Both the position numbers and the translations under genes were made by a program. From the NCBI GenBank assembly GCA_002901265.1, contig PPHI01000025.1, positions 1 to 63,541 of the forward strand: a DNA stretch of 63,541 nt, read 5' to 3'. The stretch is from Rhodopirellula baltica (GTDB lineage Bacteria > Planctomycetota > Planctomycetia > Pirellulales > Pirellulaceae). The stretch's first letter is position 1; each line of letters opens with the position of its first letter. Positions 27,917 to 37,156 of the stretch are shown piece after piece. The notes beneath the pieces are model-generated. The model did not search any database and was not told the origin of the DNA. It saw nothing but the letters and a program-made list of their open reading frames with translations.

Positions 27917-30253
27917 TTGTTCCCTTCTTCGTTCGGCGGTTCCTTGCATCCACCTTCCCAACGATTGCCCCGACAGGTCACATCGATTGTCCTGGCCGTG
28001 ATCGCCTGTTGCAGTTCCGTTACTGCATTCGGGGACGATGCCGCGCACCGGGAATCGACGTTTCATGAGAAGCTGTTGCCGCTGCTTCGGACCTATTGTT
28101 TTGACTGCCATGACAAAGGCAGCGAGATCGATCTGGAAATCGATTCGACAGCCGAGAGCGTCAACAAGAACCGCACACGTTGGATGCAAGCGATCGCCCA
28201 CCTGCGTTTGGGCACGATGCCACCGGAAGACGGTCCCGCGATGGATGCGGATACACGCACGCGAATGGTCAGCACAATTGATGAACTGGCGAACGCAGTC
28301 AACTGCGTGCGCAATCCCAATGCGGGGCGGGTGGCACTGCGGCGTTTGAATCGAACCGAGTATCGCAACACGATTCGCGACTTGACCGGTGTTGATTACA
28401 AACCTGCCGACGACTTTCCTGGCGATGATGTCGGTTATGGGTTTGATAACATCGGCGATGTACTTTCGCTGCCGCCGCTGTTGATGGAAAAGTATGTCGA
28501 TGCCGCGATGGACATCGCTGGCGAAGCGATCTATGCACCGCCGCCTCCGGAGATTTTCGAGATCCAACGGACAGCTTCGAAGTTGATCGGTGCCGAGAAG
28601 TTCGGCGGTTCTGCCCCGATGGTGATGGCCTCTTCAGGGACCGTAGCGTTACAAGCAGACGTACCGTTTGGTGGGGACTACGAGTTAACCTTGACGGTCG
28701 GTGGTGACCAAGCGGGCGATGAACCGGTCAAGGTCGAACTGAATTTTGGTGGCAGGTCACGAATCATTGATGTGGCCAATGAGCAAGCCGAAGACATCGT
28801 CGTTCCGTTACGGCTCGGACGTGGCGAACGAAAAATCGAAATCAGCTTTCTCAACGATTACTACGAAGCCAACGTCGCCGACCGCAACTTTCATTTGTAC
28901 CACGTCAAACTCACCGGCACCGAGCGGCGACGGACGACGATTGATGTGACCAAGTTGCCACTCAGCCATCGACAGATCGTGTTCGTATCGCCGTCCCGTG
29001 ATGTCAGTGAATCGCAAGCCGCCCAAGCGATCATGTTACGTTTTGCCAGTCGTGCGTTTCGGCGACCGGCAACCACTTCAGAAGTTCAGCGACTGGTCAC
29101 GTTGTTCGAAGAGGTTCGTCAAGCCGGTGGTTTATTCGAAGACGCGATTCAAGTCGCCGTCGCCAGTGTGTTGGTCTCGCCGCACTTTTTGTTCAAGATC
29201 GAAAGGCCACGTGAGCCCGAGTCTGATGGCGCGATGCCGCTGATCAACAACTATGAATTGGCGACGCGGATTTCGTATTTTTTGTGGAGCAGCATGCCAG
29301 ATGATGAACTGCTGGCGATGGCCCACGAAGGAACGATACGCGATCGAGAGCGCTTGCTTCACAAGATCGCGTCGATGATTCGTGACCGACGTTCAAACCA
29401 ATTTGTCGATAACTTCGCGTCACAATGGCTGCAGCTGCGCAACCTGGAAACGATCAATCCCGACACCCGTTTATTCCGCGGATTTGACGAGGAAGTTCGG
29501 TCGTTGCTGTGGCGCGAAACGCTGACGTTTTTCGCCGGTGCGATGCGTGACAACCTGCCGGTGACAAGTTTGCTAGATGCCGACTTTACCTACTTGAATG
29601 AACCGCTGGCGAAGTTCTATGGCATCGGCGGGATCGAAGGCAACGAGTTTCGCAAAGTCAGCTTGGCGGGGACGCCGCGAGGCGGATTGCTGACGCATGG
29701 CAGTGTCTTGGCCGTGACGAGCAACCCGACACGTACCAGCCCGGTAAAACGCGGCAAGTGGATTTTGGAAAACCTGCTCAACACCCCGCCGCCGCCACCA
29801 CCGGCTGACGTGCCCGAACTCGAGCGTGGACAGTTGGCGGGGACGCTGCGCGAACGACTGGAGCAGCACCGTGCGAACCCCGCCTGTGCGACCTGCCACA
29901 ACATGATGGACCCGCTGGGATTCGCGCTTGAAAACTTTGATGCCGTCGGACGCTGGCGAACCAGCGACGGTGTCGATCCCATTGATGCATCGGGTGCGTT
30001 TCCCAATGGCACCACGTTCAACGGAGTCGATGAATTGCGTCAGTTGTTGAGCACCGAACGCAAAGAAGATTTTATCCGAGCGCTCGCCGAAAAAATGCTG
30101 ATCTATGCGATCGGCCGAGGCACCGAGTACTACGACAAATGCGCGATCGATCAGATCGTCGACGACTGTCATGCCGGTGGCGATCGATTTGCGTACTTGA
30201 TTGTCGCGATCATCGAAAGTGATCCGTTTCAAAAACAAGGTTACCGAGAATAG
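27917..30253 (+). CDS. DUF1592-type (DUF1587/1595/1592/1588/1585) planctomycete cytochrome protein
   Basis: 778-residue exported protein. A signal peptide (VTSIVLAVIACCSSVTAFG) is followed by a cytochrome-like segment with haem motif CFDCH. Next come the DUF1587 region (LRRLNRTEYRNTIRDLTG), a beta-rich insertion, the DUF1595/DUF1592 core (ISYFLWSSMPDDELL), and DUF1588/DUF1585 with PTRTSPVKRGKWILENLL, CATCHNMMDPLGFALENFD and RALAEKMLIYAIGRG. That is the standard order in this planctomycete family. The start is uncertain: TTG 27917 or TTG 27944 both leave the signal peptide intact. It stops 2 bp before the DUF1552 gene, its usual partner. Function not established; polysaccharide degradation is often suggested. 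Confidence 0.92.
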   Translation: MFPSSFGGSLHPPSQRLPRQVTSIVLAVIACCSSVTAFGDDAAHRESTFHEKLLPLLRTYCFDCHDKGSEIDLEIDSTAESVNKNRTRWMQAIAHLRLGTMPPEDGPAMDADTRTRMVSTIDELANAVNCVRNPNAGRVALRRLNRTEYRNTIRDLTGVDYKPADDFPGDDVGYGFDNIGDVLSLPPLLMEKYVDAAMDIAGEAIYAPPPPEIFEIQRTASKLIGAEKFGGSAPMVMASSGTVALQADVPFGGDYELTLTVGGDQAGDEPVKVELNFGGRSRIIDVANEQAEDIVVPLRLGRGERKIEISFLNDYYEANVADRNFHLYHVKLTGTERRRTTIDVTKLPLSHRQIVFVSPSRDVSESQAAQAIMLRFASRAFRRPATTSEVQRLVTLFEEVRQAGGLFEDAIQVAVASVLVSPHFLFKIERPREPESDGAMPLINNYELATRISYFLWSSMPDDELLAMAHEGTIRDRERLLHKIASMIRDRRSNQFVDNFASQWLQLRNLETINPDTRLFRGFDEEVRSLLWRETLTFFAGAMRDNLPVTSLLDADFTYLNEPLAKFYGIGGIEGNEFRKVSLAGTPRGGLLTHGSVLAVTSNPTRTSPVKRGKWILENLLNTPPPPPPADVPELERGQLAGTLRERLEQHRANPACATCHNMMDPLGFALENFDAVGRWRTSDGVDPIDASGAFPNGTTFNGVDELRQLLSTERKEDFIRALAEKMLIYAIGRGTEYYDKCAIDQIVDDCHAGGDRFAYLIVAIIESDPFQKQGYRE

Positions 30254-30255
30254 CA

Positions 30256-31599
30256 ATGCCCAAATCACTTTCACGAAGAACCCTGTTGCGTGGCGCTGGT
30301 GTCTCGATCGCGTTGCCTTTGCTGGAATCGATGTCGCCGACACGGTTGCTTTCCGCCGCCGGCAACGCACCACAGACGCCGCTGCGGATGGCGTTCTTCT
30401 ATGTTCCCAATGGCATGCACATGCCGGACTGGACGCCAAGCAAAGAGGGTTTCAAATACGACCTGAAGCCGACGCTGGAGCGGATCGGTGACTATCGTGA
30501 CGACATCAACGTACTCAGCGGTTTGACATTGGACGGGGCACACGCCCACGGCGATGGCGGCGGTGATCACGCCCGCAGTGTCGCCGCGTTCTTGACAGGA
30601 GCGCACCCGAGAAAAACCAATGGTGCGGACATTCAAAACGCGATCTCGGTCGATCAAGCCACCGCACAGTATGTCGGCGACCGCACGCGATTTTCGTCAC
30701 TGGAATTGGGGCTGGAAGCGAGTGCCCAAGCGGGTAACTGTGACAGCGGATATAGCTGTGCCTATGCGTCGAACATGTCATGGCGCGGGCCGACCAACCC
30801 GATGGCAAAAGAGATTGATCCCGGGGCGTTGTTCGATCGATTGTTCGCCGGTCAGACCGTCAAGGAAACGAAGACCGCACTGTCGATCCGTGAGACCTAT
30901 CGCAAAAGCATCTTGGACTTTGCGTTGGAAGACGCCAAACGATTGCATCGCGTGTTGCCGGAAGTCGACCGCCGCAAAATGGACGAGTACTTGTACGCCG
31001 TCCGTGACGTAGAAAAACGGCTTGGGGGCGCCGAACGGCTGCGTCTGACCGAAGAAGGCGTGCCGGACTACCCGCGTCCAAGTGGCGTTCCCAAAGAGTT
31101 GGAGCAACACAGTGACTTGATGATGGACATGGTGGCACTCGCGTTCCAAACCGACAGCACACGGATCTTGTCGTTCATGTTTACCAACGCAGGCAGCAAT
31201 CGAAGCTACAACCAGATCGATGTCAGCGAAGGTCATCACGAGCTTTCGCACCACGGCAAAAGCGAGCACAAGCAAGCTCAAATCGCCAAGATCAATCGCT
31301 TCCATCTCGACCGTTTCGCGTACTTGCTAGGGCGGTTGCGTAGTATCCCGGAAGGCCGATCAAATGTGCTGGACAACAGCATGATCGTCTATGGCAGTGG
31401 CATCAGCGATGGCGACCGACACAACCACGACGACTTGCCGATTCTGTTGGCCGGATCGGCGGGCGGACGGATCAAGACGGGGCGCCATGTCGCTTACAAA
31501 AACGGCACTCCGCTGTGCAATCTGTACCTCTGGATGATGCATCAAATGGGGGCAGATGCGGCACAGTTCGGTGACAGCAACGGCGTTTTGCAGCTTTAG
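30256..31599 (+). CDS. DUF1552 secreted protein, Tat signal
   Basis: 447-residue member of the DUF1552 family, nearly always found next to a DUF1592-type gene as here (2-bp gap). The N-terminus LSRRTLLRGAGVSIALPLLE is a clear twin-arginine signal, pointing to export after folding. Conserved stretches include RMAFFYVPNGMHMPDW, LSHHGKSEHKQ and IVYGSGISDGDRHNHDDLP, with several His/Asp residues able to bind metal. The fold is related to DUF1501/sulfatase-like proteins, so this pair mirrors the PSCyt1/DUF1501 pair at 12327-17775. Enzymatic activity unknown. A 6-bp hairpin (31623-31639) follows the stop without a T-tract. Confidence 0.92.
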   Translation: MPKSLSRRTLLRGAGVSIALPLLESMSPTRLLSAAGNAPQTPLRMAFFYVPNGMHMPDWTPSKEGFKYDLKPTLERIGDYRDDINVLSGLTLDGAHAHGDGGGDHARSVAAFLTGAHPRKTNGADIQNAISVDQATAQYVGDRTRFSSLELGLEASAQAGNCDSGYSCAYASNMSWRGPTNPMAKEIDPGALFDRLFAGQTVKETKTALSIRETYRKSILDFALEDAKRLHRVLPEVDRRKMDEYLYAVRDVEKRLGGAERLRLTEEGVPDYPRPSGVPKELEQHSDLMMDMVALAFQTDSTRILSFMFTNAGSNRSYNQIDVSEGHHELSHHGKSEHKQAQIAKINRFHLDRFAYLLGRLRSIPEGRSNVLDNSMIVYGSGISDGDRHNHDDLPILLAGSAGGRIKTGRHVAYKNGTPLCNLYLWMMHQMGADAAQFGDSNGVLQL

Positions 31600-31835
31600 C
31601 ACCAGCAAAGTGCCACTTCTTTGGGCTGGCAGACAGCCCGTGCGATTTCACGATTCCACTTGGGGATCGTCTCGTTGGCGAATCCGTCTATGATGGATGT
31701 CTCGACAGCCGGGAATCATTGCTAACATTGTGCATCGGGTTTGGGGGAAAGCTTCGCAGGAAGCGCGGGTAGTCCCCGTATCGAGCCCTCCCCGTTCCGG
31801 CCCCAGCCGTCCATCCATCCCCGTTCAAATCGCTG

Positions 31836-33152
31836 ATGAATCTTTACCGTTTCGCTACCAAGTTTTCGTCCAAACTGATGGGCATTGCGATTGCCGCAAC
31901 GACACTGGCCTCGTTGACGACGACCGCGCAAGTGTTCGCCGAAGATTGGTACCAGTTCCGCGGTCCAGGCGGCCAAGGAATCTCGACGTGTGAAAACGTT
32001 CCGACCGAGTGGAGCCCTAGCGAAAACGTCGTTTGGGAATTTGACGATCCCGGCAAAGGCTGGTCGTCACCGGTGATTCAGAACGATCGTATTTACCTGA
32101 CGACTGCGGTTCCGCTGGGCGAAGAAAAGATTACGAGCGACGGAAAAAATACGAGCTCTGCGGAAACAGCCTATTCATTGCGTGCCGTTTGCCTGGATGC
32201 CAAGACGGGCAAGGCTTTGTGGTCGACACCGGTCGGTGAAGTTCCGCCGGGAGCAAAGGCGCACCCCAAGAACTCGCACGCCAGCGGAACGCCAATCGTT
32301 ACCGAAGATCGCTTGTACGTTCACTTCGGAATCTATGGGACGGCTGCGTTGGATCTCGAAGGCAATGTGATTTGGAGTCGCGAGATTGTCTTCAAGCCCG
32401 TTCATGGTTGTGGCGGGTCACCGATCCTGTACAAAGACATGTTGATCTTTAACTGTGACGGTGGCGATCACGCGTTCGTCATGGCCTTGGACAAGGCGAC
32501 CGGCGAGGACCGCTGGAAAACGGATCGGTCGGTGCCAGCGGAACTGAAGTTTTCTTTTTCGACACCACTGATTATCACAACCGATGCTGGTGACACGTTG
32601 GTCAGCGCCGCCAGCGATGCGGCGTACGGCTATGACCCGAACACGGGCGAAGAAAAATGGTACGTGCACTATCCCAAGAAATGGTCCATCGTTCCACGTC
32701 CGGTTTATGCAGGCGGACTGATTTTGGTTTGCACGGGCTATGTCGGCAAAGCAGAGTTGCTCGCGATTCGTCCTGACGGTTCGGGCGATGTCACCGAGAC
32801 CCACGTCGAATGGCGTGATGACAAGTTTGTCCCGTTCAACCCATCGCCAATCGTTGTCGATGACATGATCTTTACCGTCAGCGATGATGGGATCGCCAGT
32901 TGCCGCAACTTGGCCGACGGCGAGATGATTTGGAAGAAACGACTTGGCGGCAACTACTCGGCGTCGCCGTTTTTGTCCGAAGGCAAGCTGTACTTCTTAT
33001 CGGAAGATGGCGAGTGCACCATCATTCGTGCAATTGATGAGTTCGAAGAAGTCGCCCAAAACGAGATCGAGGACCGCACGCTGGCGTCGATCGTCCCACT
33101 TGATGGCGGCTTGCTGCTTCGCACCGCATCAACGCTTTACCGCATCGATTGA
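31836..33152 (+). CDS. Secreted PQQ-like beta-propeller protein
   Basis: 438 residues with a signal peptide (hydrophobic 15-32, cleavage after VFA about 37). The mature part is a PQQ-type eight-bladed propeller: repeats containing AVCLDAKTGKALWSTPV, ALDLEGNVIWSREI, ALDKATGEDRWKTDR, YDPNTGEEKWYV and NLADGEMIWKK, each with the blade-closing Gly-x-x-x-Trp. The protein begins WYQFRGPGGQGIS, a common start of planctomycete propellers annotated as BamB-like. No catalytic PQQ dehydrogenase residues are recognised, so a binding or scaffold role is more likely. It lies 4 bp before the DUF167 gene. Confidence 0.85.
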   Translation: MNLYRFATKFSSKLMGIAIAATTLASLTTTAQVFAEDWYQFRGPGGQGISTCENVPTEWSPSENVVWEFDDPGKGWSSPVIQNDRIYLTTAVPLGEEKITSDGKNTSSAETAYSLRAVCLDAKTGKALWSTPVGEVPPGAKAHPKNSHASGTPIVTEDRLYVHFGIYGTAALDLEGNVIWSREIVFKPVHGCGGSPILYKDMLIFNCDGGDHAFVMALDKATGEDRWKTDRSVPAELKFSFSTPLIITTDAGDTLVSAASDAAYGYDPNTGEEKWYVHYPKKWSIVPRPVYAGGLILVCTGYVGKAELLAIRPDGSGDVTETHVEWRDDKFVPFNPSPIVVDDMIFTVSDDGIASCRNLADGEMIWKKRLGGNYSASPFLSEGKLYFLSEDGECTIIRAIDEFEEVAQNEIEDRTLASIVPLDGGLLLRTASTLYRID

Positions 33153-33155
33153 TCG

Positions 33156-33434
33156 ATGATCGAGTTGGAAGTTCACGCCAAACCGGGGGCCGCCAAGAAT
33201 CAAGTTGGCGGTGTCCACGACGGCAGATTGCGTGTCAGCGTGACCGCCCCCGCCGACAAAGGCAAGGCAAACGCGGCGATCCGCAAGTTGCTTGGCAAAG
33301 CGCTTTCGATCGCGCCATCATCGATCGAATTGGTCAGCGGAGCGACTTCCCGGCAAAAACGATTTCAAATCGATGTCGATGGTGAGGCGGCTGAACGGCT
33401 ACAAAGCGAAATCGGTCGGTATCTGTCACAATAA
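33156..33434 (+). CDS. DUF167 (YggU family) protein
   Basis: 92-residue cytoplasmic protein of the small DUF167 family. Diagnostic features: KPGAAKNQVGGVHDGRLRVS, then VTAPADKGKANAAIRKLLGK, and IELVSGATSRQKRF. Length is normal for the family. Function is not settled. It starts 4 bp after the propeller gene stop and may be translated from the same message, although the two products are in different compartments. It ends about 50 bp before the dehydratase gene on the same strand. Confidence 0.9.
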   Translation: MIELEVHAKPGAAKNQVGGVHDGRLRVSVTAPADKGKANAAIRKLLGKALSIAPSSIELVSGATSRQKRFQIDVDGEAAERLQSEIGRYLSQ

Positions 33435-33482
33435 CGATCTGTAAAACACGTTCGCACAGGTCAACAAGTCCAAAGAAGCACG

Positions 33483-34442
33483 ATGCCAGAATCACCGTTC
33501 GCGATTGACTTGGAAGACATTCGATCGGCAGCCGAGTTGATCCGGCCGCATGTGTTGCAAACGCCATGCATCCATCACGAACGACTCTCCAAGCGATTGG
33601 GATGCGAGCTGTTTTTCAAGGCTGAAAACTTGCAGCACATCGGGGCGTTCAAAGCACGTGGTGCGATGAATGCGGTGTTGCGATTGTCGGAACAGGAAGC
33701 GTCTCGTGGCGTCGTCACCCATTCATCTGGTAACCATGCAGCGGCACTGGCACGGGCGGCGGCGATTCGTGGGATCACTGCCCATATCGTGATGCCGCAC
33801 AATGCTCCGGAGATCAAAATTGCGTCAGTACGGAGCTTCGGAATCGAGCCGATCTTTTCGGAGCCCGATGCACAGAGCCGCGAAGCGAAGGCGGATGAAG
33901 TTCAATTGCAAACTGGTGCGGTGATGGTCCCGCCGTTCAACTGTGCCGAAGTGATGGCCGGGCAGGGGACGGTCGCGTTGGAGATCCTTGAGCAGGTCGA
34001 AAACATCGATGTGATTCTGGCACCGGTCGGAGGCGGCGGGTTGCTGTCAGGGATCTTGATCGCTGCCAAGTCGATGCGCCCAGACATACAAGTAATTGCC
34101 GTCGAACCGGAACTTGCCGATGACGCGGCCCGGTCACTGAAGTCCGGCCAACGAGAGCAGCCGACGCGATATGACACAATCGCCGACGGGCTGAGGACCT
34201 CGCTAGGCGATTTGACGTTCCCGATCATTCAAAACTTGTTGGATGAATTGCTGCTGGTCAGCGAAGAAGAAATCGTGACGGCCACGCGGGAGATTGCAGA
34301 GCAGGTGCACTTGATCGCCGAGCCTTCCGGTGCGGTTTCCTATGCCGGGCTGCGTTCAAACACCGATCGGTTCAAAGGCAAACGTGTTGCCGCCGTGATC
34401 TCCGGCGGCAACGTCGACTTCAAAGCTTTCCCGCTTTCCTAG
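33483..34442 (+). CDS. Threonine/serine dehydratase or serine racemase (PLP fold type II)
   Basis: 319-residue PLP enzyme. The Schiff-base lysine is Lys57 in QHIGAFKARGA. The substrate carboxylate loop is SSGNHAAALA and the phosphate-binding loop GGGGLLSG; SGGN occurs near the C-terminus. No C-terminal ACT regulatory domain is present, so this is the short catabolic-type threonine dehydratase, serine racemase or hydroxyaspartate ammonia-lyase group, not the biosynthetic IlvA. These cannot be told apart by motifs alone. It converges on the ars operon with an 80-bp gap. Confidence 0.9.
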   Translation: MPESPFAIDLEDIRSAAELIRPHVLQTPCIHHERLSKRLGCELFFKAENLQHIGAFKARGAMNAVLRLSEQEASRGVVTHSSGNHAAALARAAAIRGITAHIVMPHNAPEIKIASVRSFGIEPIFSEPDAQSREAKADEVQLQTGAVMVPPFNCAEVMAGQGTVALEILEQVENIDVILAPVGGGGLLSGILIAAKSMRPDIQVIAVEPELADDAARSLKSGQREQPTRYDTIADGLRTSLGDLTFPIIQNLLDELLLVSEEEIVTATREIAEQVHLIAEPSGAVSYAGLRSNTDRFKGKRVAAVISGGNVDFKAFPLS

Positions 34443-34521
34443 ACGTTCCGCAGAACCAAAAGTCTTAGGCAGAGAATGTGTGGGACTTCGCTGCGTCCCG
34501 GAATGAGCACGCAGGTGGTTG

Positions 34522-36324
34522 CTAGGTTGAGGCCCTTTCTGGGATCGAATGCCTGTTCGCTTCGGTCATTTGGTGAAGGCCAGTTACGCCGACCGGCGGG
34601 ACAGCGAGCCACGGAATCAAGACGGTTCGTTTGGACAAGTTAGAAATGACTTCGGCAATCAAAGGTTGCTCGCTTTGCTGCCGTCCGACGAGAATTGGGT
34701 CTTTCACCGTTAGCGGAGTCAATGATTGATTGATGACCCACGCAAACGGTTCAATTTCCGCACGTCGTAGATCCTCTTGCAACTTGGCCGCTTCATGGAC
34801 CGGTGTCGATTCGGGAAGGGTCACGACCAAAATGTGGGTGAACTTCGGATCTCGTAGACGCGGCAAGAGATTCTCAACAGACTCCGGCATTTGTGTCGAT
34901 TGACGTGTAACTTCGCGGTGGTAGGCCATCGCGGCGTCAAGCAACAAGATCGTGTGGCCTGTCGGTGCTGTATCGAGCACAACGAAACTGTCTTCACCTT
35001 CGGCAACTGCTCTGGCGAACGCACGGAACACTGCGATCTCTTCGGTACATGGGGAACGAAGGTCTTCTTCCAGCAAAGCCAGTCCTTGTTTGTCGAGTCC
35101 GGCGCCTGCGGTTCGCAATACCTCATTACGGTAGGACGCTGTTTCTGCGGCCGGATCAATGCGACTGACACGCAATCCATCCAGGTTTTCTTCCGCCAAG
35201 GCATTGGCAACGTGGGCCGCCGGATCGGTCGTTGAGAGGTGCACCTGCAATCCTTTTTCAGCGAGTGCAACCGCGATTGCCGCAGCGACGCTCGTCTTGC
35301 CGACGCCGCCCTTTCCCATTGTCAGTACAACACCTCGTTGCTGCCTGGCAAATTCGTCGACCAAGTCGGAGATCGAATCTTGATCGTCGGCGCGGACGAT
35401 GTGTTTGCCTGTGAGGTGATCCGGGAGTTCCGTTGTAGGCGTGTCAGGCGAAGTGATCGCTCGCAACGCCGCGATTCCCGTCAAGCTGTTTGAAGCCAGC
35501 GGCACCTCGGTACGCTTCAGTTTTCCGAGCCCTGACGGAAGCGACGAGATCGCCTGGTCACCGCGTGATTGCATTACAGTTGCAATCGGGTCTGATGGGA
35601 TCGTCGTTTTGAAGATGCCGTTGATGACGAGGTGTTGGTTGGCGACTCCCAACGCACAAAGCTCACCACGCGTCCGCTCGGCCTCGCGGAGTGCCGAGGT
35701 GTCGGGACGAGTCACTAGGATCAACGTTGTTTGATCTTCGTTCGCAAGTGAAGCGACCGTTCGTTTATAAATCGCCTCCTGAGCTTGCAGGCCGGCGAGC
35801 GGTCCCAGGCATGAGGTGCCCGAGGTGTTTGTATCCATGAAACCTGACCAGGCCGATGGCAAAGTCAACAAGCGAAGCGTGTGCCCCGTTGGTGCGGTGT
35901 CAAAGATGACGTGGTCAAACGCTTCCGTGGCTGCCGTGTCACCGAGTAACTTTGCAAACTCGTCGAATGCGGCGATCTCCAGAGTACAAGAGCCAGAGAA
36001 TTGCTCTTCCATGCTTTTGATTGCCGCTTCCGGCAGCACGTTGCGATAAGGGGCGACCATCCTTTCACGATACTCACTGGCGGCCTGCTCGGGATCGATG
36101 TTCATCGCCCAAAGGTTGTCGAGTGTCGCCACCGGTGTCGGTCGATTCGATAGTTTCGTCGCAAGGACCTCGTCCAGATTGGATGCGGGGTCTGTCGAAA
36201 CCAGCAAAACCTTTAACCCTCGATCCGCCAAGTTCACGGCAGCCGCGCATGCCATGGACGTTTTTCCAACGCCACCTTTGCCGGTGAAGAAGAGGTTCCG
36301 TGTGGGAGAGTTTAGAAATTCCAT
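34522..36324 (-). CDS. arsA: Arsenical pump-driving ATPase ArsA, duplicated form
   Basis: 600-residue soluble ATPase with two fused nucleotide-binding halves: GKGGVGKTS near residues 15-23 and again near 337-345, each with DTAPTGHT. The three As(III)/Sb(III)-binding cysteines are present: Cys113 in SGSCTLEIAAFDEF, Cys172 in SCLGPLAGL and Cys426 in SPCTEEIAVFRAF; the first two have the same numbers as in the E. coli plasmid protein. ArsA normally sits on the ArsB channel and powers arsenite efflux, taking metalloid from ArsD. GGAG precedes the ATG. arsD lies 18 bp upstream. No arsB or acr3 gene is in the window, so its pump must be encoded elsewhere or be unusual. Confidence 0.95.
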   Translation of the reverse strand: MEFLNSPTRNLFFTGKGGVGKTSMACAAAVNLADRGLKVLLVSTDPASNLDEVLATKLSNRPTPVATLDNLWAMNIDPEQAASEYRERMVAPYRNVLPEAAIKSMEEQFSGSCTLEIAAFDEFAKLLGDTAATEAFDHVIFDTAPTGHTLRLLTLPSAWSGFMDTNTSGTSCLGPLAGLQAQEAIYKRTVASLANEDQTTLILVTRPDTSALREAERTRGELCALGVANQHLVINGIFKTTIPSDPIATVMQSRGDQAISSLPSGLGKLKRTEVPLASNSLTGIAALRAITSPDTPTTELPDHLTGKHIVRADDQDSISDLVDEFARQQRGVVLTMGKGGVGKTSVAAAIAVALAEKGLQVHLSTTDPAAHVANALAEENLDGLRVSRIDPAAETASYRNEVLRTAGAGLDKQGLALLEEDLRSPCTEEIAVFRAFARAVAEGEDSFVVLDTAPTGHTILLLDAAMAYHREVTRQSTQMPESVENLLPRLRDPKFTHILVVTLPESTPVHEAAKLQEDLRRAEIEPFAWVINQSLTPLTVKDPILVGRQQSEQPLIAEVISNLSKRTVLIPWLAVPPVGVTGLHQMTEANRHSIPERAST

Positions 36325-36342
36325 CGGTGCTTGCTCCTTTCG

Positions 36343-36711
36343 CTAGCAGCAGCCTGAACCACCACAGCAACCGTCGTTCGAAATCGGTAAGGCTGGCTTT
36401 TGCTTGAGTGGCGAATCGGTCCACAACGCCAGGTTTTCGCGTTGCGGATACTCACTCCGGCTTACCACTTGGCCATCGACAAGGATCAGCGGCAAGCAAT
36501 CGGTTCCTTCACTGCTGAGCAACTTTTGTACGCGCTCGTGGGCGGCGTATTCTGCGGCATCGTGTGCCAAATTGAACCGAGTGACGGAATGCCCTTGTTC
36601 CTTGAGCCATTCAAGATCCGCGGCGAATCGGGGTAGCACTGGATCCACTTGCGGTCCACAAACGCCGGTGCTGCAGCACATCGCTCGGTCGAATACGAGG
36701 ACTTCACTCAT
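36343..36711 (-). CDS. arsD: Arsenite metallochaperone ArsD
   Basis: 122 residues, close to the 120 of the E. coli plasmid ArsD. It delivers As(III) to ArsA and can act as a weak repressor. All metal-site cysteines are visible: Cys12, Cys13 and Cys18 in AMCCSTGVC, and two vicinal pairs in the C-terminal CCGGSGCC. The open frame extends further upstream, but the start at 36711 (MSEVLVFDRA) is set by GGAGAG 7 nt before the ATG and by family alignment. It sits 72 bp after arsR and 18 bp before arsA. Confidence 0.95.
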   Translation of the reverse strand: MSEVLVFDRAMCCSTGVCGPQVDPVLPRFAADLEWLKEQGHSVTRFNLAHDAAEYAAHERVQKLLSSEGTDCLPLILVDGQVVSRSEYPQRENLALWTDSPLKQKPALPISNDGCCGGSGCC

Positions 36712-36783
36712 CAGGTTCTCTCCTTTCAAATCGGCAATCGTCGATAAACGATTGGTGGTGTTAAAAAAACGCTGCCACGGCAA

Positions 36784-37110
36784 TCAAAGGCCGTCGACCA
36801 ATTGCTTTAGGCGTTGCAATTTGTCTTCGTTGACGCAATAGCAAACCTTCGGGCCATCCACTTCGCCTTGGACCAACCCTGACTCTTTCAAAATTTTGAG
36901 ATGCTGGGAGACGGTTGATTGTGCGAGCGGAAGGCGACTGACGATCTCGCCACACATACAGGCATCGCGTTTGATCAGTAGACGTAAAATCTGCACACGA
37001 GCGGGATGTGCGATCGCCCAGGCCAACCCCGCCAGTTCATCGGCGGTGGGGTCTGGCTTCAGTTCAGCGGATGTGGTGTCGCAGCCTTTTCGCGTTGTTT
37101 TCTTAGCCAC
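36784..37110 (-). CDS. arsR: ArsR-family metalloregulatory repressor
   Basis: 108-residue winged-helix repressor of the SmtB/ArsR family, first gene of the ars operon. The recognition helix region is LAQSTVSQHLKILKESGLV. The helix-3 arsenite site is Cys51 and Cys53 in ACMCGEIV. A later Cys pair (VCYC, 90-92) could add a third ligand. The frame is open to TTG 37134, but the promoter -10 lies at 37152-37157, so GTG 37110 (VAKKTTRKG) with GAGAG upstream is the more natural start. It should bind the inverted repeat at 37134-37156 and release it on As(III). Confidence 0.92.
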   Translation of the reverse strand: MAKKTTRKGCDTTSAELKPDPTADELAGLAWAIAHPARVQILRLLIKRDACMCGEIVSRLPLAQSTVSQHLKILKESGLVQGEVDGPKVCYCVNEDKLQRLKQLVDGL

Positions 37111-37133
37111 CGAGGGTCTCTCGCACACGGTCA

Positions 37134-37156
37134 ATCGTCTATCTGCGATTAACGAT
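37134..37156 (-). promoter_or_regulatory. Candidate ArsR operator
   Basis: Inverted repeat ATCGT/ACGAT with 13 bases between the arms, overlapping the -10 box and the expected transcription start of the ars promoter. Position fits repression by ArsR. The arms are short, so this is a suggestion. Confidence 0.4.

Noticed and set aside
31623..31639. Terminator after the DUF1552 gene
   Set aside because: Six-bp stem GGGCTG/CAGCCC without a T-tract.
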